Positions 1 through 6,412 of a stretch of 8,832 nt of DNA are shown in pieces. The translations under genes and the position numbers were made by a program. The first letter of the stretch is position 1. Each line of letters begins with the position of its first letter. The stretch comes from Pseudomonadota bacterium. GTDB lineage: Bacteria; Pseudomonadota; Gammaproteobacteria; Arenicellales; UBA868. The notes beneath the pieces are model-generated. The model searched no databases and was not told the DNA's origin. It was given only the letters and a program-made list of their open reading frames with translations. The DNA lies in the NCBI GenBank assembly GCA_018661145.1, contig JABJIU010000143.1:1-8832 (forward strand). Reading direction: 5' to 3'.

Positions 1-1287
1 CGTTGCGGGTTGGCGGTGGGTGTGGCAGCAACCGTGCTGTCGGCAGGCGCTCTTGCCGAGGAATCACTCAACCGTGTCATGGTGGTGGTCAACGACGGCG
101 TTATCAGCGAAGCCGATCTCAATCGAGAGGTCTCACTTGCTGAGATGGAGTTGCGTTCCGCCGGTCAACCTCTTCCGCCTCGCGATGTCCTTATTTCAGG
201 GCTGCTAGAGGAATTGATCGTGGATACATTGTTGTTGGGTGTGGCTGCCCGTTCGTCGATCTCGGTAAATGACCGCGAGGTGACTTATGCCCTGATGACG
301 ATTGCCCAGCAGAACGGTCTTACCCTGGCGCAGTTAGAAGCAGCAATAGTAGATGCGGGCGTTGTGATTAAAGACTACGAGCTGGACTTGCGCAAACAGT
401 TGACTATCCGAAAACTGATTGACCGGCTAATCCGACGGCAGATTACCGTGAGTGAGCAGGAGATCGACGAATACCTAGTACAAAACCCCACGACCGAAGA
501 TACTGTTGTGCCCGAACTAGATCTCGCACATATTCTTCTGAAACTGTCATCAGGCGCTTCCGAGACCGAGATTGTCGACACCCGTAGCCGACTCGAGGAG
601 ATCCGCCTCGAGATTGTCGATGGGTTCGCGTTTGCTGAGGCGGCGAGACGTTATTCCGACGGCAATAAAGCGCCAGAAGGAGGGTCGCTGGGCGTCAAGA
701 CTGCAAAGCAGTTACCAAAGCTTTTTCTGGATGCTGTCGAAGGTATTCCCGCAGGCGGGTTGTCCTCTGTCTTTAAGAGCTCCAATGGTTGGCATTTGCT
801 AAAGGTGTTGGCGAGGAAATCCCAGCACGAGGCGGTTGTGCTGCAGCAGGAAATCCGACACATCCTGGTAAGGGCCAGCGCGTTGTTGCCAGATGAACAA
901 CTGAGAGCACGGCTTGAGCGAATTCGGGATCGTATTGTGGCGGGTGAGGACTTTGGCGCAGTTGCCCGGCTGCAGTCGGAGGACACCAATACCCGGGCAC
1001 TTGGCGGAAATCTTGGATGGTTGAGCCCTGGGGCGTTGCCTGGTGAATTTGAGCAAGCGCTTGAACCTTTGTCGGTTAATGAGGTCAGCCCAGTGTTTCA
1101 GACCGCAGCTGGCTGGCATCTTGCCCAAATCACAGGAGAGCGGGAAAAAGATGTCGGCAATACCTTGCGCCGACGTCAGGCCGAGCGCATCATCATCGGC
1201 CGCAAGACCGAAGAGGGGTTTGAGCAGTGGACCCAGTCTCTTCGGGAAGAAGCGTTCGTGCGCTATCGGGTCAGGCCTGGCGAATAG
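1..1287 (+). CDS. surA: Periplasmic chaperone / peptidyl-prolyl isomerase SurA (5' end cut by window edge)
   Basis: SurA helps outer-membrane beta-barrel proteins through the periplasm to the BAM complex and carries parvulin-type prolyl isomerase domains. Numbering from the in-frame TTG at 10, the visible protein has 425 residues, close to the roughly 430 of E. coli SurA. It starts with a hydrophobic signal-peptide core ending in an Ala-Leu-Ala cleavage motif (cut after about residue 16). The SurA N-terminal domain follows (about 20-165, opening with the typical 'NRVMVVVNDGVISEADL' pattern), then parvulin domain 1 (about 168-270, 'LDLAHILL' to 'NGWHLLKV'), parvulin domain 2 (about 280-378, 'EIRHILV' to 'AGWHLAQI') and a C-terminal helix. 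The frame stays open to base 1 and reads Arg-Cys-Gly before the TTG. The TTG version lacks a positively charged n-region, so the true start is probably just upstream of the window. A terminator follows directly, so the usual downstream neighbours pdxA and rsmA are absent here. Confidence 0.93.
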   Translation, partial: RCGLAVGVAATVLSAGALAEESLNRVMVVVNDGVISEADLNREVSLAEMELRSAGQPLPPRDVLISGLLEELIVDTLLLGVAARSSISVNDREVTYALMTIAQQNGLTLAQLEAAIVDAGVVIKDYELDLRKQLTIRKLIDRLIRRQITVSEQEIDEYLVQNPTTEDTVVPELDLAHILLKLSSGASETEIVDTRSRLEEIRLEIVDGFAFAEAARRYSDGNKAPEGGSLGVKTAKQLPKLFLDAVEGIPAGGLSSVFKSSNGWHLLKVLARKSQHEAVVLQQEIRHILVRASALLPDEQLRARLERIRDRIVAGEDFGAVARLQSEDTNTRALGGNLGWLSPGALPGEFEQALEPLSVNEVSPVFQTAAGWHLAQITGEREKDVGNTLRRRQAERIIIGRKTEEGFEQWTQSLREEAFVRYRVRPGE

Positions 1288-1289
1288 AC

Positions 1290-1313
1290 AACGCCCCAAA
1301 GCTGGGGCGTTTT
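1290..1313 (+). terminator. Rho-independent terminator after surA
   Basis: A perfect 9-bp inverted repeat (AACGCCCCA / TGGGGCGTT, loop AAGC) runs from 1290 to 1311 and leads into a run of four T at 1310-1313, two bases after the surA stop codon. The stem is GC-rich, as expected for an intrinsic terminator. It lies between surA and the convergent amtB gene. On the minus strand the stem is preceded by A's but followed by only a weak T-rich stretch, so action on amtB transcripts is possible but less certain. Confidence 0.85.
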
Positions 1314-1354
1314 CATGCTGAGACTTCCGTCGAATCGGCTTTGTTGTGGCAGGG

Positions 1355-2620
1355 TTACTGCGCTCCCGATGTGAATTCGGGGTATGCCTCGAGACCACAT
1401 TCGGATACATCGACACCGCGGTACTCCTCCTCTTCGGTGACACGAAGCCCACCCATTGCCCTGATTAGGGCCCAGGTCGCGAGGCTGGCCGTGAAGACAA
1501 AGCCGAAAATGACACCCGCGCCGATCAATTGGGAGGAAAGTGTTGCATCGGCATTGGTGAGCGGAACCACCAGCAGACCCCAGATCCCTGCGATGCCGTG
1601 AACCGAAATAGCGCCGACGGGGTCGTCGATTTTTATCCGGTCAAGACCCAGTACTGAAAAGACGACGATCACGCCACCCACAGCCCCGATGAGCGTCGCC
1701 GCCAGAGGTGAGGGCCCCAGTGGTTCGGCGGTAATAGCGACCAATCCCGCCAAGGCACCGTTCAGAACCATAGTAAGGTCTGCCCGACCGAGAATAATTT
1801 TTGCAGTCACGAGCGCCGCGACAACGCCGCCGGCAGCCGCGGCATTGGTGTTGACGAACACAGCAGCGACCGCATTGGCTTCACCTACGTTCGAGATGAC
1901 TAGCTCAGAACCGCCGTTGAATCCAAACCACCCCATCCACAGGATGAACGTACCTAGGGTAGCTAGCGGGAGGTTCGCTCCGGGCAAAGCATTGATTCTT
2001 CCGTTCCTGCTGTACTTTCCCTTTCGTGCGCCCACCATCATGACGCCCGCGAGGGCAGCGGTTGCTCCGGTTAGGTGCACAACGCCTGAGCCGGCAAAGT
2101 CAGCAAAGCCCAGGGTGTCTAGAAAACCCCCGCCCCATTTCCAGAAACCTTGAATCGGGTAGATAAAGCCGGTTAGGACAACACAAAAAATCAGGAAAGG
2201 CCAAAGCTTCATGCGCTCGGCAACGGCGCCGGAGACGATGGACATCGCGGTCGCGACGAAAACGACCTGAAAAAAGAAGTCGGATCGTCCGGAATAATAC
2301 GCACCGTCGTACCATTTTGAGCCCGAGATACTCAGAACGCTGGCCGCATCGTGATCAGAGTCAAGGAGGAAACTGAGCCCTGGCCAGATGCTGTTGACTG
2401 CCTCTCCCGGGTACATCAGGTTGTAACCGACCAACATATACATAACACTGGCGATTCCGTAGAGTGCAACATTCTTTGTCAGAATTTCCGTTGTGTTTTT
2501 GGCCCGGACCAATCCGGCTTCCAGCATCGTGAAGCCGGCAGCCATCCACATCACGAAGGCGCCCATGACCAGGAAATAAAAGGTGTCCAGCGCGTAGCGC
2601 AGGTTAAGGATTTCTTCCAC
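1355..2620 (-). CDS. amtB: Ammonium channel AmtB
   Basis: Inner-membrane Amt/Mep/Rh family channel that takes up ammonium. In this family PII protein blocks the pore when nitrogen is plentiful. The longest reading frame is 426 residues (to 2635), about the usual length, with many hydrophobic segments fitting an 11-helix Amt fold. Numbered in that frame, the pore residues known from E. coli AmtB are present: Phe126 and Phe239 (outer gate), Trp167, Asp179 in 'DFAGSGVVH', the twin histidines His187 and His346 ('ISVHGIAGIWG'), and Ser243. The C-terminal tail 'GVDVSECGLEAYPEF' matches the cytoplasmic tail that meets GlnK. Start choice: the longest frame begins with TTG at 2635 without a ribosome site, whereas a GTG five codons on (2620) has GGAG nine bases upstream, so I prefer the GTG. 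The gene lies 44 bases after glnK and is very probably in the same transcript. Confidence 0.96.
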   Translation of the reverse strand: MEEILNLRYALDTFYFLVMGAFVMWMAAGFTMLEAGLVRAKNTTEILTKNVALYGIASVMYMLVGYNLMYPGEAVNSIWPGLSFLLDSDHDAASVLSISGSKWYDGAYYSGRSDFFFQVVFVATAMSIVSGAVAERMKLWPFLIFCVVLTGFIYPIQGFWKWGGGFLDTLGFADFAGSGVVHLTGATAALAGVMMVGARKGKYSRNGRINALPGANLPLATLGTFILWMGWFGFNGGSELVISNVGEANAVAAVFVNTNAAAAGGVVAALVTAKIILGRADLTMVLNGALAGLVAITAEPLGPSPLAATLIGAVGGVIVVFSVLGLDRIKIDDPVGAISVHGIAGIWGLLVVPLTNADATLSSQLIGAGVIFGFVFTASLATWALIRAMGGLRVTEEEEYRGVDVSECGLEAYPEFTSGAQ

Positions 2621-2629
2621 TGTAAAGTT

Positions 2630-2633
2630 CTCC
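2630..2633 (-). promoter_or_regulatory. Ribosome binding site favouring the GTG start of amtB
   Basis: GGAG on the minus strand, nine bases before the GTG at 2620-2618. It lies inside the first codons of the longer TTG-started frame, so it could only serve the shorter start. Spacing is slightly long but acceptable. Confidence 0.5.
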
Positions 2634-2664
2634 AAAAAACGTGGTTTAGCGATTGGACAAAGCG

Positions 2665-3003
2665 TTAGAGCGCAGCCGGACCGGTTTCGCCGGTGCGGAT
2701 GCGGATCACCTGCTCAATCCCATAAACAAAAATCTTTCCGTCACCTATTTTTCCGGTTTTGGCCGCCTCGCTGATGGCTTCCAGAGCCTGATCGACGAGT
2801 TCTTCGGAAATTGCAACTTCAAGTTTCACTTTGGGCAGAAAATCCACCACGTATTCCGCGCCTCGGTAGAGTTCGGTATGGCCCTTTTGTCGACCAAAAC
2901 CTTTAACCTCGGTAACAGTCATACCCTGAATTCCAATTTGGGACAGGGCGTCCCGGACATCGTCCAGCCGAAATGGCTTGATTACGGCAGTGACAAGCTT
3001 CAT
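2665..3003 (-). CDS. glnK: Nitrogen regulatory protein PII, GlnK type
   Basis: Small trimeric signal protein that senses 2-oxoglutarate and ATP/ADP and, in the GlnK type, plugs the AmtB channel. From the ATG at 3003 the protein has 112 residues, exactly the usual PII length. It opens with 'MKLVTAVIKPFRLDDVRDAL', carries the T-loop 'GFGRQKGHTELYRGAEYVVDFLPKVK', and has Tyr51, the uridylylation site used by GlnD. It ends with 'IRIRTGETGPAAL', typical of GlnK. The frame is open six codons further upstream, but the ATG at 3003 has a good ribosome site (AGGAG, seven bases away) and gives the family N-terminus. It is followed by amtB, the classic GlnK partner, and is preceded by a sigma-54 promoter. 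GlnB rather than GlnK cannot be excluded by sequence alone, but the context strongly supports GlnK. Confidence 0.96.
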   Translation of the reverse strand: MKLVTAVIKPFRLDDVRDALSQIGIQGMTVTEVKGFGRQKGHTELYRGAEYVVDFLPKVKLEVAISEELVDQALEAISEAAKTGKIGDGKIFVYGIEQVIRIRTGETGPAAL

Positions 3004-3010
3004 CAACATT

Positions 3011-3015
3011 CTCCT
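3011..3015 (-). promoter_or_regulatory. Ribosome binding site of glnK
   Basis: AGGAG on the minus strand seven bases before the ATG at 3003. It selects the 112-residue PII protein over the longer open frame. Confidence 0.75.
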
Positions 3016-3081
3016 GTGCAACGTGTCTATCTTCAGATCATCCCGCGCTCGGGCCTGATCCCCGCTTGGTATTTCTTATGA

Positions 3082-3097
3082 TGCAATTTTCGTGCCA
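3082..3097 (-). promoter_or_regulatory. Sigma-54 promoter of glnK-amtB
   Basis: The minus strand reads TGGCACGAAAATTGCA, a full match to the sigma-54 (RpoN) consensus TGGCAC-N5-TTGC with correct -24/-12 spacing. With the C of the -12 GC at 3083, transcription should start near 3071, leaving a leader of about 67 bases before the glnK ATG. RpoN promoters need an enhancer-binding activator; NtrC is the usual one for glnK-amtB, and two candidate NtrC sites lie upstream. Confidence 0.88.
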
Positions 3098-3157
3098 GCC
3101 TAAAAGAACGTCTTAATGCGTGATTCAGTAGGTTTCAGGCACAATTTCTGGACACAA

Positions 3158-3174
3158 TGCACCTTAAGGTGGCA
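3158..3174. promoter_or_regulatory. Probable NtrC binding site (proximal)
   Basis: TGCACCTTAAGGTGGCA, containing a perfect 12-bp palindrome CACCTTAAGGTG (3160-3171). It resembles the NtrC consensus TGCACC-N5-GGTGCA with the right half shifted by one base. The centre is about 95 bases upstream of the predicted sigma-54 start point, a typical enhancer distance. Confidence 0.55.
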
Positions 3175-3186
3175 GGGGGTCTGTTT

Positions 3187-3203
3187 TGCACTTAATCGGA
3201 GCA
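3187..3203. promoter_or_regulatory. Probable NtrC binding site (distal)
   Basis: TGCACTTAATCGGAGCA matches TGCACC-N5-GGTGCA in 10 of 12 informative positions with exact spacing. It is centred about 124 bases upstream of the predicted glnK start point and 29 bases (nearly three helical turns) from the proximal site, as expected for cooperative NtrC dimers. It is also about 30 bases upstream of the candidate ubiK -10 box. Confidence 0.55.
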
Positions 3204-3224
3204 ACACGCCTTGGCTGTCCGGAC

Positions 3225-3233
3225 TGGTAAAAT
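3225..3233 (+). promoter_or_regulatory. Candidate extended -10 box for ubiK
   Basis: TGGTAAAAT fits the extended -10 pattern TGn-TATAAT with one mismatch in the hexamer. No good -35 hexamer lies at the right distance. If used, transcription would start near 3240, about 33 bases before the ubiK ATG. Weak evidence, based on pattern and position only. Confidence 0.35.
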
Positions 3234-3272
3234 ATCTCGGTCAGCATTTTCCGGAATCACGATCTTCGTAAC

Positions 3273-3518
3273 ATGACGATGCCATTTAGAAAAATCGCCG
3301 AATCGCTGGGAGAGGTACTGCCAGTAGATCTCGCGGAAGACGTCAAGAAAAACGTCCGGGCAATGGTCCAGTCGTCTCTTGAGAAGATGGATCTTGTCAC
3401 CCGAGAAGAACTCGAGATTCAGGAAAAGGTTTTGGCAAGAACCCGTAGTCAGCTGGAGGCGTTACAGCAACGGGTCACTGAGCTTGAGGAGGCGCTAAAG
3501 CGTAGCGCCGATCCTTAG
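3273..3518 (+). CDS. ubiK: Ubiquinone biosynthesis accessory factor UbiK (YqiC/BMFP family)
   Basis: An 81-residue protein of the BMFP (YqiC) family. In E. coli, UbiK binds UbiJ and assists the soluble complex that makes ubiquinone under aerobic conditions. The family pattern is clear: an N-terminal amphipathic part ('FRKIAESLGEVLP'), a middle 'LAEDVKKNVRAMVQSSLEKMDLVTREELEIQ' and a C-terminal coiled coil ('LARTRSQLEALQQRVTELEEAL', about residues 53-75). Both the length and the conserved 'MDLVTREE' block match the family. The start is not decided by a ribosome site: neither the ATG at 3273 nor the one two codons later has a clear Shine-Dalgarno sequence. The gene is divergent from glnK and lies 48 bases before comM, with which it may be co-transcribed. 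Confidence 0.92.
   Translation: MTMPFRKIAESLGEVLPVDLAEDVKKNVRAMVQSSLEKMDLVTREELEIQEKVLARTRSQLEALQQRVTELEEALKRSADP
3491..3509. repeat. Perfect inverted repeat at the 3' end of ubiK
   Basis: GGCGCTA / TAGCGCC, a 7-bp perfect stem with a 5-base loop, lies inside the last codons of ubiK, seven bases before its stop codon. No T-run follows, so it is not a classic terminator. It could slow RNA decay or tune read-through into comM, or be chance in a codon-constrained stretch. Confidence 0.4.
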
Positions 3519-3552
3519 CAACTCTTCATCCCACGGATCGGGAAACCATGAC

Positions 3553-3558
3553 AAGGAG
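3553..3558 (+). promoter_or_regulatory. Ribosome binding site of comM
   Basis: AAGGAG, eight bases before the ATG at 3567. Strong match and good spacing; supports this start. Confidence 0.75.
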
Positions 3559-3566
3559 CTGTCAAC

Positions 3567-5096
3567 ATGTCCCTCGCGAGACTTAATAGTCGGGCGCCTA
3601 ACGGCCTCGATGCGCCATCGGTTGCGGTCGAGGTCCACCTTTCGGGTGGCCTGCCGTCTTTTACCATCGTTGGCCTCCCCGAGGCCGCTGTCCGGGAGAG
3701 TCGCGAACGGGTGCGAAGCGCGGTAATCAATTCGGGCTTTGATTTCCCTCCGCGCAGGATTACCGTAAATCTCGCTCCCGCGGATCTTCCCAAGCAGGGG
3801 GGGCGGTTCGATCTCCCAATTGCGCTCGGCATCCTCGCGGCATCCGGCCAGCTGAGATCGCCGCAATCTGATTTTTCCGGGGAGTATCTGGGTGAGTTGG
3901 GTCTGGGTGGAGAACTGAGGCCAATTCCCGGTGTTCTGCCGGCGATACTGGCAGCCCATGAGCTTGGACGGCCCGTGATGCTGCCAATGGCCAACTGCGC
4001 CGAAGCCAGTCTCGTACAGGATGTGAGACTGTTAGCGGTCGAGAGCTTGGCACAGGCAGCTGCACACCTGTCTGGAGACATGCCCGTTTCGGCACTGACT
4101 GCCCGCGTACCTTTGGAAAAGCTTGGACAGGGCAATGCCGAGGAAGATCTAAAGGATATCTGCGGCCAGCCCTTTGGCGTGCGTGCGCTCGAAATTGCAG
4201 CAGCCGGTGGGCATTCGCTGATGATGGTGGGTCCTCCCGGCTGCGGTAAGACCATGCTGGCAGAGCGGCTCGCCGGTATCCTGCCGGATATGCGGGTGGA
4301 CGAGGCGCTGGAAACAGCGGCAGTCTACTCAGTATCCCACCTGGGTTTCGACAGCCAACGCTGGCAGCTTCGACCATTTCGCGCACCTCATCACAGTGCG
4401 TCTGCCGTGGCACTGGTGGGTGGAGGTGCCCGGGTGGGGCCGGGCGAGATCTCTCTGGCACATAACGGCGTGCTTTTCCTGGATGAGTTGTCAGAGTTCT
4501 CTCGACAGGTGCTCGATCAGTTACGTGAACCGTTGGAGTCGGGGTCGGTATTGATTGCCCGGGCAGGGCGGACGGTTCGTTATCCCAGTCGCTTCCAGTG
4601 GGTGAGTGCGATGAATCCCTGTGGTTGTGGTTACCACGGAGATCGGTCCGGCCGGTGTCGGTGTACCGTCGAGCAGGTCAGGCGGTACCAGAGCCGCCTT
4701 TCCGGGCCGCTGATAGATCGGGTGGACCTTCATGTGAGACTGCAGTCGGTGGATCCCGCAGAGCTCCATACCAAAAAATCACGTCCTGACACTTCTGCCG
4801 AGGTCAAAAGCCGCGTCTGTCGGGCACGAGAGCGCCAGACAGCGCGCGCCTGTAACATCAATGCACACCTCACTCAAAGCGAGCTGCAGCAGGTTGCGCC
4901 ATTACGCCGTGAGACGCAGCGTTTTCTCAGTGAGGCAGGCGGTCAGTTGGGGTTTTCCGTCCGTGGACACCACCGGGTGCTGAGAGTGGCGCGGACAATT
5001 GCTGACCTTGAGGATACGGCCGTGCTCACGGAAGAGCATCTTGCCGAGGCGTTGCAGTACCGTGTGCCCGACCGTGCTGAAGCCGGCCTGGCATAA
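3567..5096 (+). CDS. comM: ComM/YifB family AAA+ ATPase (Mg chelatase-like)
   Basis: A 509-residue cytoplasmic AAA+ protein of the YifB/ComM family, about the usual length. In naturally competent bacteria ComM is a hexameric helicase that drives branch migration while incoming DNA is recombined; the family is also found in species not known to be competent. The N-terminal ChlI/Lon-like domain spans about 1-170, with the conserved 'LPKQGGRFDLPIALGIL'. The ATPase core has Walker A 'GPPGCGKT' at 222-229 and Walker B 'VLFLDE' at 302-307. A cysteine cluster Cys352, Cys354, Cys364, Cys366 ('NPCGCGYHGDRSGRCRC') may bind metal. The sequence 'LIDRVDLHV' follows at about 382-390, and the Mg-chelatase C-terminal helical domain ends the protein. 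All key ATPase motifs are intact. The old label 'Mg chelatase' reflects fold similarity only and does not imply chlorophyll synthesis. Confidence 0.94.
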   Translation: MSLARLNSRAPNGLDAPSVAVEVHLSGGLPSFTIVGLPEAAVRESRERVRSAVINSGFDFPPRRITVNLAPADLPKQGGRFDLPIALGILAASGQLRSPQSDFSGEYLGELGLGGELRPIPGVLPAILAAHELGRPVMLPMANCAEASLVQDVRLLAVESLAQAAAHLSGDMPVSALTARVPLEKLGQGNAEEDLKDICGQPFGVRALEIAAAGGHSLMMVGPPGCGKTMLAERLAGILPDMRVDEALETAAVYSVSHLGFDSQRWQLRPFRAPHHSASAVALVGGGARVGPGEISLAHNGVLFLDELSEFSRQVLDQLREPLESGSVLIARAGRTVRYPSRFQWVSAMNPCGCGYHGDRSGRCRCTVEQVRRYQSRLSGPLIDRVDLHVRLQSVDPAELHTKKSRPDTSAEVKSRVCRARERQTARACNINAHLTQSELQQVAPLRRETQRFLSEAGGQLGFSVRGHHRVLRVARTIADLEDTAVLTEEHLAEALQYRVPDRAEAGLA

Positions 5097-5107
5097 CGGT
5101 TGTTATG
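5092..5107. repeat. Small palindrome spanning both convergent stop codons
   Basis: CATAAC-GGTT-GTTATG is a perfect 6-bp inverted repeat with a 4-base loop. It contains the comM TAA and, on the other strand, the TAA of the crotonase-family gene, which are separated by six bases. It is too AT-rich and lacks a T-run, so it is not a good intrinsic terminator. The adjoining genes therefore have no obvious terminator between them. Confidence 0.4.
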
Positions 5108-5903
5108 TCCAGCTCGGATCGCGCTTTTCGATGAAAGCGTCAATCCCTTCCTGCGTATCGGGGAAGAGCATATTCCCGGCCATGACCTGGCCAGCGGCCT
5201 GATAGGCTTCGGCCAGCGGCATATTCAGTTGCCGGTAGAAAAGTGCTTTTCCGGCCCGCAGAGCATCAGCCGGCTTGCTGGCGATATTTTTCGCTAAGGC
5301 ATCGACCGTCTCGTCAAGCTTATCAGCCGAGACCACATGGTTAACCAGTCCGTACTCTTGTGCTGTGTGCGCATCAATGAAGTCCCCGGTGGTCAGCATC
5401 TCAAAGGCCCGTTTGCGTGAGACGGCCCGGCTCAATGGAACACTGGGTGTTGAACAAAAAAGCCCAAGGTTGATTCCGGACACCGCAAAGCGCGCCGTGT
5501 CCACCGTTACCGCAAGATCCGCATTCGCTACAAGTTGACAGCCTGCAGCGGTTGCCATGCCCTGTACCCGGGTCACCACGATCTGCGGCATGCGGGCCAA
5601 AGTCAGCATCATCTGACTGCATCGCGAAAATAGATCTTCATAGTAAAGTTGATCGGGCACGGCCCGCATCTCCTTCAGATCATGACCGGCACAGAAGGCC
5701 TTGCCGGTCGCAGCAATGATCAGGACCTTAATGTCATTATTCGCTGAAACCTCGTCAATTTCCGCCTGAAGCGAAGAAAGCATCTGCTCGGACAAGGGGT
5801 TATACTGATCCGGCCGGTTCAGGGTTAGCATCACAACCCCCGGTGCACGAGTCTCCTTGAGAACGATGGGCGAGGTATCCTGAGAAGCGGGAGATGCTTT
5901 CAT
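5103..5903 (-). CDS. Crotonase-superfamily protein, ECHDC3-like (annotated enoyl-CoA hydratase)
   Basis: A 266-residue crotonase-fold protein, normal for the family, without a targeting signal. The oxyanion-hole segments are present: 'AFCAGHDLKEM' (about 69-79) and 'GMATAAGCQLVANADLAV' (about 115-132). Aligned with rat enoyl-CoA hydratase, the catalytic Glu144 corresponds to Gln123 and Glu164 to Gly143 ('RFAVSGINLGLFCSTP'), so both acid/base glutamates are missing. The 'NLGLFCSTPSVPLSRAVSRKRAFEMLTTG' stretch and the end 'GIDAFIEKRDPSW' resemble human ECHDC3 as I recall it, whose reaction is not well defined. It should bind an acyl-CoA thioester, but ordinary hydration of enoyl-CoA is doubtful. 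The start ATG at 5903 has an AGGA-like ribosome site. The gene converges on comM and diverges from the thioesterase gene over a 64-base gap. Confidence 0.9.
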   Translation of the reverse strand: MKASPASQDTSPIVLKETRAPGVVMLTLNRPDQYNPLSEQMLSSLQAEIDEVSANNDIKVLIIAATGKAFCAGHDLKEMRAVPDQLYYEDLFSRCSQMMLTLARMPQIVVTRVQGMATAAGCQLVANADLAVTVDTARFAVSGINLGLFCSTPSVPLSRAVSRKRAFEMLTTGDFIDAHTAQEYGLVNHVVSADKLDETVDALAKNIASKPADALRAGKALFYRQLNMPLAEAYQAAGQVMAGNMLFPDTQEGIDAFIEKRDPSWT

Positions 5904-5934
5904 TGCGGCATCCTATTGCTGAAGCGCCCCGTAA

Positions 5935-5962
5935 CTTACACCTTGTAGGCAAGAAAAGTAAA
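5935..5962 (-). promoter_or_regulatory. Candidate sigma-70 promoter for the ECHDC3-like gene
   Basis: On the minus strand TTTACT (5962-5957) and TGTAAG (5940-5935) are separated by 16 bases; each matches four of six consensus positions. It lies in the 64-base gap between divergent genes. Low confidence. Confidence 0.3.
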
Positions 5963-5967
5963 CTGCC

Positions 5968-6390
5968 ATGCCTCAGATCACGATTGCGCAAATGGAGTCC
6001 TTGGCCCGGGAACAGTTGCCGTTTGCAGTCGAATCTGGATTTATCCTGGATTCCCTTGCAGACGGACGGGCTGTGGTTCGCGCGCCTTATCGAAGTACTT
6101 TTCTTCGGCCAGGGGGCACCATCGCGGGCCCCGTCATGATGGGACTGGCGGACTACGCGATTTACGCAGCGCTGCTGAGCCGCATTGGCCTTGTCGAACT
6201 TGCTGTGACCACGAGTTTCAATATCAATTTCCTATCCCGCCCCGGGGAAGCAGACCTGATTGCAGATGCTGGCATTATCAAACTGGGTAAGCGTCTGGCT
6301 GTTGGCGAGGTCGAGATAGTCAGCGCAGATCGCGATGATCTGGTGGCGCATGTGACGGCCACCTACTCGATTCCGCCCGATGCGGTCTGA
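5968..6390 (+). CDS. PaaI-type hotdog-fold thioesterase
   Basis: A 140-residue hotdog-fold protein of the PaaI thioesterase group, about the usual size. Such enzymes hydrolyse acyl-CoA thioesters in the cytoplasm. Key parts are 'RPGGTIAGPVMMGLADYA' (47-64), corresponding to the active-site loop and long helix of the fold with Asp62 in the usual acidic position, then 'TTSFNINFLSRP' (81-92) and the final strand 'DLVAHVTATYSIP'. Compared with the classic PaaI 'HGG' motif the histidine is replaced by proline; this 'RPGGT' variant is itself common among proteins annotated PaaI-family, so it probably marks a subfamily rather than loss of function. The substrate cannot be told. No clear ribosome site precedes the ATG at 5968. 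The HAD gene follows after 22 bases, suggesting co-transcription. Confidence 0.85.
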   Translation: MPQITIAQMESLAREQLPFAVESGFILDSLADGRAVVRAPYRSTFLRPGGTIAGPVMMGLADYAIYAALLSRIGLVELAVTTSFNINFLSRPGEADLIADAGIIKLGKRLAVGEVEIVSADRDDLVAHVTATYSIPPDAV

Positions 6391-6412
6391 ATCGCTCAAG
6401 AGACAGGACGAC

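Noticed and set aside
799..1452. 217-residue open frame on the minus strand across the end of surA and amtB
   Set aside because: It lies antisense to surA and runs through the terminator into the end of amtB; the translation has no recognisable motifs and the sense frames are clearly real.
3211..3233. TTGGCT (3211-3216) with TAAAAT (3228-3233) as a -35/-10 pair for ubiK
   Set aside because: The spacing is only 11 bases, too short for sigma-70; only the extended -10 reading was kept, at low confidence.
3491..3509. Hairpin at the end of ubiK as a terminator
   Set aside because: The stem is perfect but no T-run follows and comM begins 58 bases later on the same strand, so a true terminator is not supported; kept only as an inverted repeat.
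3515..4255. 246-residue open frame on the minus strand inside comM
   Set aside because: Antisense shadow of a well-conserved AAA+ gene; composition is rich in Pro, Ser and Arg as expected for a shadow frame.
3760..4461. 233-residue minus-strand open frame inside comM
   Set aside because: Second shadow of the same gene in a different frame, Pro/Arg-rich, no motifs.
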